Source: Perkinsus olseni (Eukaryota > Perkinsozoa > Perkinsida > Perkinsidae). Taken from it: a stretch of DNA of 64,000 nucleotides. How positions within the stretch are numbered: position 1 is the stretch's first letter; each line of letters begins with the position of its first letter. A model generated the notes under the pieces. It searched no databases. It saw only the letters and a program-made list of their open reading frames with translations, and was not told the origin of the DNA. Below are positions 1 to 11,100 of the stretch, piece by piece. Location: positions 56,963 to 120,962 of the forward strand of contig JABANP010000131.1 in assembly GCA_013115135.1 (NCBI GenBank). Direction: 5' to 3'. Made by a program: the position numbers and the translations under genes.

Positions 1-720
1 AGGAATAATGGGGCACTCCCCCCGAGATCAATTTGCTCAAAGAGCGATACAAAAATAACCCCATCAAGGGATTCGACAATGTAACCAGAGTTGACGATGG
101 TACCACGAACGAGAGACAAGTCGTATTTGCCTTCGGGGTAGTCCACCAAGTCAAGCGAACGATATGAAATAACTGTTCGCGTCGGGGATAGCTTCTCGGC
201 CATCATCGCAAAGACGAAATCCCGATCGTCTAACACGCCACTGAGGTTGCGTGTAGCCGCCCAGCAAATGGAAACAGGCGGCTCCGCGTCCTCAAACTTC
301 TCTATGACTCTCCAGCGCTTCAGCGTTGTGTCCCAAGTGGATCGTGCCTCGGTGTTCATGAGGAATCCGACCACCTGGTCGATAGTGAAGCCGAGACCTT
401 CCGGTAAGACGATCTTTCCCGCCACAGCCCGAGAGCAGCCCTCGCTCGAGGGTCGGTTCAAGATGGTGACTCCATTGGTGACACCGGTGGTCTGGAAAAC
501 GGGAGTCCTTATCGAAGTCTAGGACGGCTTGTTGAGAGTCCTTGGCCACATCTCGGGCGACTTGCGAGAGAGACTCAGTGTAGACCCTCGAAACCTGCGG
601 GGCCAAAGTGGGTACAGTAGTAGCAGGACTCGCTGGATGATCTGTTGTCGTCGCAGAAGCTTCGCCATTAGTAGCAATCTGACCGAGAAATCGCGAAAGT
701 TCAGCCGCCGACAGAAACGA
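1..720 (-). CDS. START-domain lipid-binding protein, 3' end beyond window
   Basis: Lipid-transfer (START) proteins bind a sterol or phospholipid in a helix-grip pocket. Reading leftward from about 720, a Thr/Ala-rich stretch is followed, in a second frame, by a START-like domain: a W-D-T segment, then V-I-E-K-F-E-D, R-D-F-V-F near mid-domain, V-R-G-T-I-V-N-S-G-Y, and near the window edge the typical end block F-E-Q-I-D-L-G-G-S-A-P. The frame changes near 490-525. A 34-base intron (492-525, GT at 525 and ttttccag at the other end) restores the frame; donors further upstream give 58 or 70 bases and fit equally well. The true start and the C-terminus are not visible. Family assignment rests on my recognition of the block order, with no search behind it. 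Confidence 0.6.
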
Positions 721-1651
721 TGAAATTCCATCAGGGCATCGTTATGCGCTCCTCGACCGAACTAAAGAAAACCGTGAATGACTCATTTTGAACAACGGCT
801 GGTGCGTTCTATCGAATCCAGAATATACCAGCGTCAAGCTCCAAATACCGCGCCGTTTCAACCTTAAGATACTGCCCATACTCAACCTCAAGATATTTCA
901 CCAGGTTCGACCCGAAGATACTCCACCAGACTCGCGCGCGAGGTCCCCCCGCGAATTACCTGTGTAGGTGTCTTCTTTGTGGTACCATCCGCCGTAGTTA
1001 CCGCTGACTTAACCGAGTGCTTGTCAGCGTGTCCGGGCCGATGCGTCGGCTGAGCCGTCAGCCCTTCTTGTTTCGAAAAAGAGCATCCCATGACTGAACA
1101 ACTGCCACACAGAGCTTATTAGATTGTAAAGTTGGTAATCGCGCATGGCTTTCAATGCGCGCGAGGCTAGTAGATTACGCGGGAGAGCGCAAGATATGCG
1201 TTCGTAGATTGAGCCCCTCCGAGGAGCACATCACGGGGATGCGATTTATTGCGGCCTCCCCGCCAGCTGCTTGAAACAGCCTAGTCTGGTATCAAACGAT
1301 TATCTCTCTCCTTGTTTAACGTTTCGAAGATTATCGAGAGACAGCCGAAAGCCCGATCGACATCGTTTCGTCGGAAAATGGATCAAATAGGAGACCTATA
1401 GCCGAGGCATCATCATTAATGACCCATTCCCAAGCGGCGCCCCGCGACAACACGAAGGATTGAGAAATGACAAGGTTGGCAAGGTAGCCAAGATTGAGGG
1501 GTATGCGTGCAGGATCAGTGGATACAGATCGGTTGTTCACGTTGAGCTGAAGCACTCTAATCGTGTTCCCTACGAATATCAACTTGAGGCTGAAGAAGAG
1601 TTCGAAGACCGCGTGTGCGCTTACCAGTTTCATTTCGTTGTAAATTAAATC

Positions 1652-2251
1652 ATGGTAATGCACCTTTTCCCAGCAGATTTGGCCGATCGCGTAGGAGGCC
1701 GAGAGGCCGTCCTCATGGTCGTGAAGAGATTCTATGAGCTGTCTTTCGAGGACCCCATTCTCGGCTGCTTGTACGAGGACAAGGAAGAGCCTCACTACAA
1801 GATGTTCTGCCGATGGCTGTTCACTGCACTCGGTCTTGACGATGAAATGACGAAGCGCGGTGGTACTCGGATGATCAACACTATGCACAAGAAGGCACAG
1901 CACTGCCCTCATCGTGCAACAGCACCTAAGGAGGCTGGGTACGTCGGGGCTGGCTTCACGCAGGCACAGCGGAATCGCTGGATACGTATGCAGTTCAGAG
2001 CTTGTGAGGAGTTCAATCTTCCTCGGGAGTTCGTAGAGCCCTACATTCACGGTCTCTGCGTCTTCATGGCCGCCTATGGTCCCTTCACGGAAAACCGCGC
2101 CGAGGAAGGTCCTCAGCATGGTGAGTGCCCTATGAAGCTGTTCCGTAACCGAACCGAGTCCGAGGTGAAGATCTCCCATACTGCTCCCCACATTCCAGGC
2201 TTTGACCTGCCTTCCGTGAAGGAAGAAACCAAGTGCCCTATGGCTCACTGA
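1652..2251 (+). CDS. truncated-hemoglobin-like protein, single exon, 199 aa
   Basis: Small heme protein of the truncated (2/2) globin type, expected to bind O2 or NO in the cytosol. Residues 11-60 carry D-R-V-G-G-R-E-A-V, then K-R-F-Y-E-L with a tyrosine at the usual distal B10 place, then E-D-P-I-L-G and a W-L-F helix. A histidine at about residue 79 (T-M-H-K-K-A-Q-H) fits the proximal F8 ligand. R-N-R-W-I-R-M and L-P-R-E-F-V match the last two helices. The protein runs about 60 residues beyond a minimal domain and ends K-C-P-M-A-H. Methionine 3 is an alternative start. I see no intron and no neighbour in the same operon-like arrangement. Subgroup (I or II) is not decided. Confidence 0.6.
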   Translation: MVMHLFPADLADRVGGREAVLMVVKRFYELSFEDPILGCLYEDKEEPHYKMFCRWLFTALGLDDEMTKRGGTRMINTMHKKAQHCPHRATAPKEAGYVGAGFTQAQRNRWIRMQFRACEEFNLPREFVEPYIHGLCVFMAAYGPFTENRAEEGPQHGECPMKLFRNRTESEVKISHTAPHIPGFDLPSVKEETKCPMAH

Positions 2252-2259
2252 GCGAAGAG

Positions 2260-3800
2260 TTGATAGAATATCTTTGATGCTTCTCTGTAGTTATCGACTG
2301 TTTCTTATCATTCTATTACGACCTCGATGAGCTGTACTGCAACTATTTTGCGGAAGGTGTCAGCGACTTCGTAGTTGTACACGTGGCGTCGAGCCCGTTT
2401 TTACCCACCCCGTTCGTTGCTAGTCGGTATCCTTTTTGTAGGAAGTATTCTCTATACGATTCTCTTCACAGCGTGCGCAACATCGGAATGGTATCATCGC
2501 CATTTGCGTGTTGTGCCATGTGAAGATAAGCTTTCGTTATGTGCATACTGTGCAATTTTACGCCTATAGGGCAGAGAGTACCCCGTCAAGAGCGCCTGTC
2601 ATTCGGGTACTCACGGGACACTCTCCAGCATGATGCTTGTTCGATACTAGAACTTCTGTTATATTCCGACGGTACTAAGGGTTGGTAGTTTCCTGTGTAA
2701 TCGAAGCGGATTGCTTGCTTCGTATGCATCGACATCATTTTATTCGCGCATTTCGTACTGCCAATCGCCTGTGAGATCGTATAGATTTCCAATAGGATGT
2801 AGCGTAATAGGTCAATATTGGCATCCCAGCTCACATATGGTGTTGCGTTCAAGTTCACTGTGTTGTTCACGCGGTCTACTCTTTTCCGTTATCGTAAGAG
2901 TCGTAGCTGAACGAAGGATGTGGAGGGTTGTTTCCGGAAAATCCCGAGCTTGGCTGTACGCGTAATAGAGCATTCAATGCTCGATTTTGGCGTTCACAAG
3001 ACTCAGCATTGTGATTGAATTAGTTTCGCTATCTATATGCATGTTCTCGCGAGTTCTGAGCAGGAAAGCTAGTTGTACGGAGCACACTCCTACTCGTACT
3101 TGAGCATTTCGTCTTTAGTTCGCCTGGGTCGGGTGAAGGCGCATAGAACGAAAGAGTGCTTCCTATGTGCGGGTTCGTATCTTCGTCATCTACGAAGCCC
3201 CCGATGGCTTGGCCTTAGCCCCTGTGTCGCCGTCAACCGCGCTATGAATACACTCGTTCCGTCATAAAAAGACGTCGGAATGATAATCCTCCGTCGCTGA
3301 AGATAATCGAGGGTGTTCTGGTATACCACAGCCATGAGGGCAAATAGCGCAGAAGACCGATCGGAGATTCCCTTATAAACCGTACATGCATGGTACAATC
3401 GCCACGTCCCTCAGCGCTAAGGGGTGCCGGCTGTCATGCCAATTCTACACACTTGTGAAATCTTAACGTAAGAGACATAGTGAGGAGATACCTTCATCGG
3501 CTCGGAACTGTAGCATGCTTTCCTAACCGTGCCCATGCTCGAACAAGCATCTATTATTTACTGCATAACTCAATCGAAGGCCACCACTTCATGTTACATT
3601 CGGTCAGCAGAGAAACATGGAATGGACAGGCATAAACGGTCACTTTCATCCAACAGGCTCACGTCGACCAGAGAAGACTCAGCGCTCACTGGGTGGTGAG
3701 CTAAAATTCACTGCTCCATCCTGTGCTGCGAGCGGATCGTACCTGGCATGATGGCATTGCAACAGCGCATGATACCACCCAGTAAGTGGAGTCAAGCTGC
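2260..3800. other. intergenic, no gene recognised
   Basis: Only short open frames with no protein-like composition on either strand. I see no repeat or RNA gene here. Confidence 0.5.
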
Positions 3801-3802
3801 CA

Positions 3803-4690
3803 TCACCCGAGGAGTTTCTGCAGATCAGGCAGCTCGCTTGGCATCTGTTTAGCGCACCCTCCGAACTGCTTCGTTGTGAGCATCTCCACGAGTGCATCCC
3901 AAAAGCTTGGCATCCCTCGCTTGGTCAATCGCTCAGCGTGAGCAATCAATTCGCTCAGCTCCTCCGTACTCAACCGCGGAGCTTGTTCGCACCGAGCGTG
4001 ATACTTCTCGGGTCCTAGTCGTTTCTCGTACCGGTTGCAATGCTTCCTAGCGAGGGCAGGCATGTTGAGCGGACCCCTGAATCATGGCCAAAGAGCATGA
4101 TCGTATCGGCGATTCCAAACCCCACAATCCCCGCAGCTAAGTGACACTCAGCTGGGACTCAAACGCTAAGATTCGAAGCCAATCTTATGCCCCTTGAGAA
4201 AGTGAGATCCGTCGTGAGAGCTCCGGCGGGCGTCCGCTCTCTACGAGCATTCGCATACCAAGCGAGCTGTTAGAAATGCGGTATCACGGAGGGCGTGAGT
4301 TCAGTCGGCGGGCTCACATTCAGCGGCTTATCGTGGAAGGGCAGGCAAGACGAGCCAACCAGAGTCGATCGAGCTCTCGCGTCTCGAATTATGTTGCCAG
4401 CTACCCATACTGGGTACTCCTGCCTAGGAGGGAGACCCGACCACACTCGAAGTAGCGGGAAAACGTCCTCTAACAGCGCAGGGTCTCGCACCAATCTAAA
4501 ATGTCACGACATTCATCAATTTCTAATTTTCAGCGGCCCACTTCAGCTCAACCGCTCCGCAGTTCTTATCAGCATCAACTGCGCAGTACTCCTCAATCAG
4601 ACATTCCTTACCACCCGACAAGTGCTTCCATGGCTGTGTCAGACCGTAGACTTTCTGGCCTTTCGGACACAGCACCCAGCAGTGGCTGAC
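3803..4690 (-). CDS. downstream exons of a cysteine-containing gene of unknown function
   Basis: Three stretches on the minus strand have coding character. 4523-4685 opens after an acceptor tttgtcag and reads C-W-V-L-C-P-K-G-Q, then K-E-C-L-I-E-E-Y-C and K-N-C-G, a disulphide-rich look. 4270-4494 reads L-V-R-D-P-A-L-L-E-D-V-F to a stop, with P-F-H-D-K-P near its end. 3803-4063 starts with Met, is 86 aa long, rich in charged helix (E-E-L-S-E-L-I-A-H-A-E-R) and ends D-L-Q-K-L-L-G. Whether these are exons of one gene, together with 5182-5856 upstream, is inferred from shared strand and spacing. Exact splice sites were not resolved. No family recognised. Confidence 0.4.
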
Positions 4691-5181
4691 AAACGTGAAG
4701 CGAATGAAGGCGCATCCTGAGAGAGGCCCCGCGGGGGCGCGATTGACTGGCTCACACGGTCTTCTCAGAAAACCCTTTTCCGTTGCAGCTTATTCGCCCG
4801 CCGCTATGCTGCAGGTGATTGAATACGTGTCGCAGCGTCAAACCTACAGAACAGAACCGCCTCAACTCGGGGCTCACACTGCCGCAAGAACAACGCACCT
4901 CGGAATTTCCTTACCGGTGCTGTGAGCCTTAGGCAAAATAATATGGATGTCCAAGTCAGAGTCAACTAAGTCCCACTTTCCATTCGGCATGTGACCGAAG
5001 AATGCTCCATGGCGAATGATAGATATAGCGTTCCCTTGCGTGATCCAGTATCTGTCTAGGCCTGTGACTGTTCACGACCTACCCTATAACAAGCACACGC
5101 TACCTCAGGCCACACCCTATATGCTCCAGAACGTGCAATGCAAACCGGTATCTAAAAGTGTGTCGGATCGCGCACAGGCCA

Positions 5182-5856
5182 TCACTCAACAGGAGATGCA
5201 TGGCGGAGACCCAGCGTTGCTCGTCGCGGAAGATTCGGCCTCGAGTGTCCGCACCTATCGCTCTGATACTCCATGAAAGGTGTATACTCGTCGTCGTCAA
5301 AGCTGGGAGCATCGGAGACGGGGTCTTGGCTTTTCACCCGACGGAAAGACTCCTCGAGACATATCGGGGGTATCGGTTCCAGGTTGCAGAACGTGTCCGG
5401 ATCAGGAGGAATGTACGTTTTCGAATCATTGTCTGCCGGTGGGAAGCCGCCACACAGTGTATTCTCCTCAACTTGACCCCGCACCACGTTCTCAAAGGGA
5501 CATGTGAAGTTGGGCTTGGTGGCAGTAAATTGATAAGACGGGAAATATTTGGCGCATCCACTGCTGATGGGTTCGTCCGAGACCTCAGCCTCAAGAGAGA
5601 TGCTGGAGCCCGTTGGAAAGGCATACCACCTGCCGGGCCGCAACAGAAGGGAGCCTGAGCGAGCTGCTTCGCTGCGTGATAAACTTTTCAGTGGCCTACA
5701 TGTCGCAATGAGGACAATGCTGCCTAGGACGAGGCGTAAGGAAGTGATGGCTCTCGATTTCCATTCCGGTGTCGCTGTTACCATTCCGATGACACAAAGA
5801 AAACAAAAAAGATAACGTCGAACGGAGCATCGCAGGTGCCTTAGCGCAAGCATCAT
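5182..5856 (-). CDS. candidate secreted cysteine-rich protein, N-terminal part
   Basis: Open for 224 codons from Met at 5856. Residues about 14-27 (Y-L-F-C-F-L-C-V-I-G-M-V-T-A) form a hydrophobic segment ending in a signal-peptidase-like T-A-T-P. A second hydrophobic run lies at about 43-52, but it precedes a cag that could close an intron. The rest has spaced cysteines (S-G-C-A-K-Y, N-F-T-C-P-F, T-L-C-G-G-F, T-F-C-N-L, P-I-C-L-E), a possible N-glycosylation site N-F-T, and an acidic patch F-D-D-D-E-Y. It probably splices onward near 5110 (GTAGCG) toward the exons at 3.8-4.7 kb. Function unknown. Confidence 0.45.
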   Translation of the reverse strand: MMLALRHLRCSVRRYLFCFLCVIGMVTATPEWKSRAITSLRLVLGSIVLIATCRPLKSLSRSEAARSGSLLLRPGRWYAFPTGSSISLEAEVSDEPISSGCAKYFPSYQFTATKPNFTCPFENVVRGQVEENTLCGGFPPADNDSKTYIPPDPDTFCNLEPIPPICLEESFRRVKSQDPVSDAPSFDDDEYTPFMEYQSDRCGHSRPNLPRRATLGLRHASPVE

Positions 5857-6454
5857 AAGAAGCTCTAGTCCTTAAGATCCTGCCTTCCAGATTGCACCCA
5901 ATGTTCCGTTGTGCGTCTTATACCAAGCCGTGCGCCTAGTCACCATCCCTCGTCGCATCGTACAGTACCGCCGACCACATAAGGAGAAGCCCCACTAAAT
6001 GGACGATGGTCGTTGCCAGTCGCGAACGCGCAGGAGATTATGAAATGCAACGGACCGATCCAGCTATGCTGTGCTGATCAAGGACAATTTCCACATTGCT
6101 TCGACTCCAACACTGAACCTGATCCAGAGCCATCGGGTGTTCTTGAGAGACGTCGTTGTGAAATGTTCCATCATCCAAAGCCCCAATGTAAGGGTATGCA
6201 ACGCGATTTGACATCCCATCAGGTCGTCACGCCAGGCGTAGAGTTGACTGGCTACTCGAGTGTGCTGGGACACTGTTACTCATTATGCGCCGATCGCCTT
6301 GTGTATGCGTGGATAGCTGCTCCTTTTCGAAAGAGTGAGCTTAGATAGAGAGGAAGAAAGACTCTACACTCCTTCCCGTTTTGCGACGACTAAGAGCAAC
6401 CAGCCGCTGCAACTTATCATAAAATGAACACACTGCACATTTCGTCGACCCTCT

Positions 6455-6466
6455 ACCATATCGCAC
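6455..6466 (+). repeat. target-site duplication, left copy
   Basis: The 12-mer ACCATATCGCAC ends just before the retrotransposon fragment and recurs exactly at 8045-8056 directly after its CAA tail. Confidence 0.9.
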
Positions 6467-7504
6467 CTAGGTCAGAACCCCAGAAATCTGCATATCGAGA
6501 TTGGCGAAGGAAAACCGTGTATGGAAACATCGATAACGAGAAGAAGGGCGATATACTTCACTGACGGCTCCTTATCATCGCGGGGCTATATCGGGGCAAG
6601 GGTGGCTTGCGGGATAGTACGAATAACAAACGTTGAAGGGATTGCAGTCGTACCCGAATCGTATCAGTATAGAGGGTATCGACTGCCAGATCACAGTAGC
6701 ATAATGCAAGCTGAGCAGTGTGGGATATTAGAAGCCATGAGGTGGTTCAACAGTGAAAATGCCGGTTAGTTGAAGGAAGTAGTAATTAACGTTGATTCTA
6801 CCAGTGCTATCAAAGTATTAGTTAGAGAAAAGGGCACAGAACTAACAGGACTGATCTGGGACGAAATGAGAAAAGCCGAAAGATTGCATAATGCAACCAT
6901 CAGAGTGCACTGGGTTCGTGGGCACGCTGGCTCACATGCCAATGAGTGTGCTGACATTAGAGCAAATCTAGCTAGGATGCGTGACTGTGTGGATCTCAAA
7001 TTTGTGAGAGCTCCCGCGTCGTATACCTTGAGGAAGGTGAAGGCCTTCTCAGAGACGCGGGACCACGAAGTGTGGAAGAGAGTTAGTAGAAATTTGTTCA
7101 TAGCAAAATTCGGCCTATCATTGGGTAGGAAGCAAATCAGGAATATACTCAAAAGCATAAGGCGGTGGGGTCCTATTGATAGGAGAAGATTTTTCGAATT
7201 AATAACAGGGCATAGTCCTACCAGGAAGTTCTTGTATAATTGTGGTCTCTCCCCTGTCAGATTGTGTAGGTACTGCTCCATGGAAGATGAGACAATAATT
7301 CACCTATGGTGGTGTAGGAATAAAAGAGTTGAAAGACTGAGATGTCGTCTATGGGGGGCATCAGCTAAAATAAAAACGAAATACGATGATCGGAGGGAAG
7401 AAGGAACTTTATTATTGAAAAATATTCTATTAGATAGGAGAAAAATTCAAAAACTAAAAATTTTTCTAAATAACTTTACCCCTGAATGGGGGAAGAAGAA
7501 ATAA
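6467..7504 (+). pseudogene. LINE pol fragment: RNase H plus zinc-knuckle, one in-frame stop
   Basis: RNase H cleaves the RNA strand of RNA-DNA hybrids during retrotransposition. Catalytic residues appear in order: Y-F-T-D-G-S (first Asp), Q-A-E-Q-C-G-I-L-E-A (Glu), V-I-N-V-D-S-T-S-A (second Asp) and W-V-R-G-H-A-G-S-H-A-N-E-C-A-D (His and last Asp). Near the C-terminus C-R-Y-C followed by H-L-W-W-C gives the Cys-Cys-His-Cys knuckle found at the end of many LINE proteins. A TAG at 6767-6769 interrupts the frame between the Glu and the second Asp; reading continues in the same frame afterwards to a stop at 7502. The copy is otherwise little decayed, so the insertion looks fairly recent. Confidence 0.9.
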
Positions 7505-7569
7505 CAAATGGGACCGGAACACGGCTGAGGGAACCGGAATACGGTGCGTGGAATCATAGCAAGTGTGGC

Positions 7570-7652
7570 TGTGATGGTTGTGGTGGTCGTGGTGGTTGTG
7601 GTGGTCGTGGTGGTCGTGGTGGCTGTGGTGGCCAAGTGGTGGTGGTATCGGA
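7570..7652 (+). repeat. GGTGGT/TGTGGT simple repeat
   Basis: Imperfect GGTGGTCGT and GGTTGTGGT units run without other sequence in the 3' region of the LINE fragment. Confidence 0.8.
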
Positions 7653-7954
7653 CGTCTCTGGTGGTGGCTTTTTCGAGTGGCTAACTGGATTGCGAACTGC
7701 TGAGAGCTATGAAAGAGTTGAAAGTGGTCAAAGCCTGCCGTGGTGCTCAAAGCCTAGTAGTCGCTCACAGTGGTCAGACAATCTGGTCGGGATAACTTCT
7801 CTGTACTCTCTTATTGTATACTTGACTAACCATTGCTTGTTTCTTAAAAAAAAGAAAAAAAAAGAAAAAAAAGAAGAAAAAAAAGGGTGAAGTACACCCA
7901 GTCTGTTGTTTACTGCACTTTTTAGGTGGCTGCCCGAGTGCTGAGATTTCATAA

Positions 7955-8011
7955 CTGAGTTCTAACTCAGGGGCAATGGGACCATACTAGAAATAGGCCA
8001 AGTCCCCGCCC
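7955..8011 (+). other. two adjacent hairpins at the LINE 3' end
   Basis: Hairpin 1: CTGAGTT (7955-7961) pairs with AACTCAG (7964-7970) around a tight CT loop. Hairpin 2 starts at the next base: GGGC (7971-7974) plus GGGAC (7978-7982) pair with GTCCC (8002-8006) plus GCCC (8008-8011). The CAA tail begins two bases later. LINE reverse transcriptases often recognise such a terminal stem-loop; that role here is inferred. Confidence 0.75.
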
Positions 8012-8013
8012 TC

Positions 8014-8044
<31 letters not shown>
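8012..8044 (+). repeat. (CAA)n tail of the LINE
   Basis: About eleven CAA units following TC, ending at the right target-site duplication. I-type LINEs end in simple trinucleotide repeats in place of poly(A). Confidence 0.9.
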
Positions 8045-8045
<1 letters not shown>

Positions 8046-8056
8046 CCATATCGCAC
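8045..8056 (+). repeat. target-site duplication, right copy
   Basis: Exact copy of 6455-6466 (ACCATATCGCAC). Confidence 0.9.
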
Positions 8057-8186
8057 TGCCAAGTACGCGGCAGTACTGCGTATGCGTGCGTAGCTGATCA
8101 AGCTCGAACGCGCGAGATATCGATTGATCGGGCGCACGCATAAGCGCTGCGCATCTACGAAATCATCTCAAGAGGTGGCCTTCCGC

Positions 8187-11100
8187 ATGAGTCGTGTTCA
8201 CTTTGCGCCACCGACTACATTACACGTCGCAGACGAGGAAGATCGAACGCGGCGAAAACCGGGGAGAGAATCTTCGAAGAGAAAATCGAAGATCAAGTCG
8301 CGAGTGACAAGCTCGGATTTGACTGAGTCACTGGAATCTTCCCGCTCTACCGAGGCGACGAGGCGGTCTCCGCGACGAAAACATAGGAGCAGAGAGAAGA
8401 AGGCCTCCTCCGAGAGAAGCCGATCGTCCCTTCGAGTATTGAGAAATCGTGCAAGGATGGACGTGGTATCCACTATCGACGAAGACGGTGCCGCGGCGCG
8501 TCATAGCTCTCGAGCTTTATCGCAAGCCAGGCATGACGTTGAGGCCTGGCGGGAACGCTGGAGGCGGACGGAAGCTGCGATGAAGCTCCAGGCGGCCTTC
8601 CGAGGCAAAATTGTCCGACGAATTCTAGATGTTCGGCGCAGTCGCCGTCGTAGGTTTCGGGGACTGATAGTATCGGCGACTGGAGCCGCGTTAATCCTAG
8701 CCCGCGTACGGAAAAAGATACTGGCGGCGAAGCTTATCCAAGCAGTGTACCGAGGGGCAAGACCCGGTGTAAAATATCGAAGATGTTGGCGGAACGATTG
8801 GAGTGGGCGATAACCTTCGTTCAAAGGCTCTGGAGGATTCGGAGATCTGCGATAAGAATTCAATCCTATTTCCGGGGTTGGCGACAGTGGATAAGGCATC
8901 GGGAAGTCCTAGCTGGAGCAGGCATGAAGCAGTTCGTCGTGAGACGTAATGAGAGTCTCATACTAAAGGCAACGCTGGACGGGGGAGAGATGCGGGTTCG
9001 ATTCCCGGTGGGGACATGTTGTTTGGTGTCCATTAACTCGGGGGTATGGCGTCTTCATACTGATGGCAACGCCAAACCGGTTGGAGAGTTGAAGTTGCGG
9101 GGACGCGGCAGGGTCTACTGTAGCACACCGTCAGTCATCTCTGTGCTCCCTCCTGTGGCGAAAAGGTGTAAACTGGGCCCTTTCAGTGGCGGGAGGTTCC
9201 TTTCGTTACTGTGGATACTGTCCGGTGACGCAAGCGATGCTTTGGTACTCGGAAACAGAACTTTCACGGTGAACACGAGAGGCATGAAGCTTGTAGTGTC
9301 GGACACTACCGGTCTTGATAAACGGCAGTATAACCTAGCGAGTGCACAGGGATCTTTGGGTATATTCTTGGAGGTCCTCGGCAAAAGTGTTATCAGGCTG
9401 AGTCTACGCTCGTCTGACAAGGATTGGCTAGCATTGGGAGAAAAAATAAGCGGCTGGGAAGAGTTCAGAAAGCTCAAACTTTCTGGCGGAGCGAAGCTGG
9501 GCGATGCCTGTCCCGTGATACCTGAGGAAGTGATGAAGGGGAGGACAATTACCAGCGCTTAAAAGCCCTGCCGACGCTAGTCCACTGTCGGCTCGATCCG
9601 TTGTGGAACAGCCGTCCCAGCCAAAAGTCGGGGAGATAGAAGGTGTGTACACCCTTAGCAACAGCACGTACAGCCGCGAATCGACGGCCTCGGTAGAGAG
9701 TAGCAGACCTAGACGGTCCGTGCTAGCGACGAGGTAATGACGAGCGCCCGACTTGTAGCCATTTCCGACATTTAGGCCCCCTCGGGTTGCGGAGAGCACT
9801 TCGTCGCAGACGCCAACGCCTGGAGTACCGATCTCGGCGGCTCGGGTTTTCCGGAAGTCGATGGAGCAACATTTTGGCACGCGCCGTGACCTTGGTGATG
9901 GCACGAGCTACAGCAGTAGCAGCGATGTGTTCTCTGCTACGAGCGTCACTAGCGATTCTCGAGATGATCGGAATATAATGAGAGGGTAGGTGTTCCAGGT
10001 GGTGAGTCGGTGCTTCATGCAGAATCGTGGCGGTTAGCGTGCTGGTGTTTCGTGTGGTATCTCCTGAATACTGCATCCTGAATCCTGGTATCTCCTGCGC
10101 CGTGAATAACGCGTTGCCTACTGTTCCTCCAACAACTCTCTGGCACGGTCGCAGCTGCTTCGCTCAGGAGCTCATAGCGGAACCGTTCCGGCTTGTGACT
10201 CACAAGTTGTGAGGTGAGCTATTACCGCTTTGCATACTCAGGGCATCTAGCGCGATCCGTTGTCAAGGCCAGAGGGTGTTTTTGAGGACGCCCACTGACC
10301 AATTAACTTGTGGCGATCCTTGCGGCGCAACGTGGGCGGTCACCCACGCCCCCTTGTCGGAGCAATTCGGCGGAAGAAGGGGCGGAGAGATCTACCAGTC
10401 AGTCGATAGGACTATACCCGAGATTAAGCGCATCGCCCGTGTCTTGCAGGTCGTTCAAGGTATTGGTACGAGGCGTACAGAACTACCCCACCGACGACGG
10501 CCATCACGGCATGTTCGGGATCGGACTTGCGACACGAGACGACATCAGCGAGATTCCCGGGAAGAAGAGTGAGTCGGTCCTCCGACTGCCGGACTTTTCA
10601 CCCTCATTGATTGAGCCCTCTCAGCGTAGAACTCAACGCTTTACTGGGAATGGTATTCCCTTCAGATGTCTGCCTGTTCGGATACAACTTTAGCAGCCCA
10701 GTCGGCAACAGAGTGAGGGACACTCAGCGGCGCACGCTATACACGTCCTTCTACGATGGCCGGCAGTGGATGAAACTACAAGAATCGCTCCTGCCGGGAG
10801 TTGGTGATGAAGTTGAACTGGTGAGGTTAAGACAAATCATGTCACTGCTGAAACTTTCCCCTCCTCCTGCAGGTTCTTATTGGCGGCCGTATCAGCGTGC
10901 TCGTGAATCACTGGGCCGTCTTTGTTAGCGATGAATTGGACAGATCACTACTGAGGCGCCTGAGGACACAGCGAATGTGAGGCTTCAGTTTGCCACTCAC
11001 AATGAGAGAAGCTATGGTTGCCTAGGTTCGGGATCGTTGATCTCTGCGGGGGGCCAGTGTACGATTTAATATGCCAACCTAATCCGGAGGTCGATTCTTC

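Larger units (their letters stand above)
6467..8044 (+). mobile_element. 5'-truncated non-LTR (LINE) retrotransposon with RNase H
   Basis: A 1.58-kb insertion bounded by exact 12-bp duplications. It begins mid-frame (the coding frame is open from the first base), which is the usual mark of aborted reverse transcription, and ends in about eleven CAA units. The body holds an RNase H domain and a C-terminal zinc-knuckle, then a 540-base 3' region with a GGTGGT tract, an A-rich run and two hairpins. Reverse transcriptase and endonuclease are missing, so it cannot move on its own. LINEs with RNase H belong to the I/R1/ingi-type groups; a finer clade cannot be given without the RT domain. It lies 140 bases upstream of the start codon of the IQ-motif gene and could have altered its promoter. 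Confidence 0.9.

Noticed and set aside
1331..2248. 305-codon open frame on the minus strand opposite the globin
   Set aside because: It is the mirror of the globin coding sequence. The plus strand shows globin motifs and the minus translation shows none.
6013..6348. 111-codon plus-strand frame with several cysteines (L-C-C-A-D-Q-G)
   Set aside because: No family, no splice context, composition only moderately protein-like. Could be real but I cannot support it.
7460..7750. His-rich minus-strand frame (H-H-D-H-H-N-H-H)
   Set aside because: Product of the GGTGGT simple repeat in the LINE 3' region.
8991..9020. B-box-like motif as part of a tRNA or intron in the IQ gene
   Set aside because: It reads through as coding (M-R-V-R-F-P-V-G) in the same frame on both sides, with no acceptor after it. 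Kept only in the motif tally.
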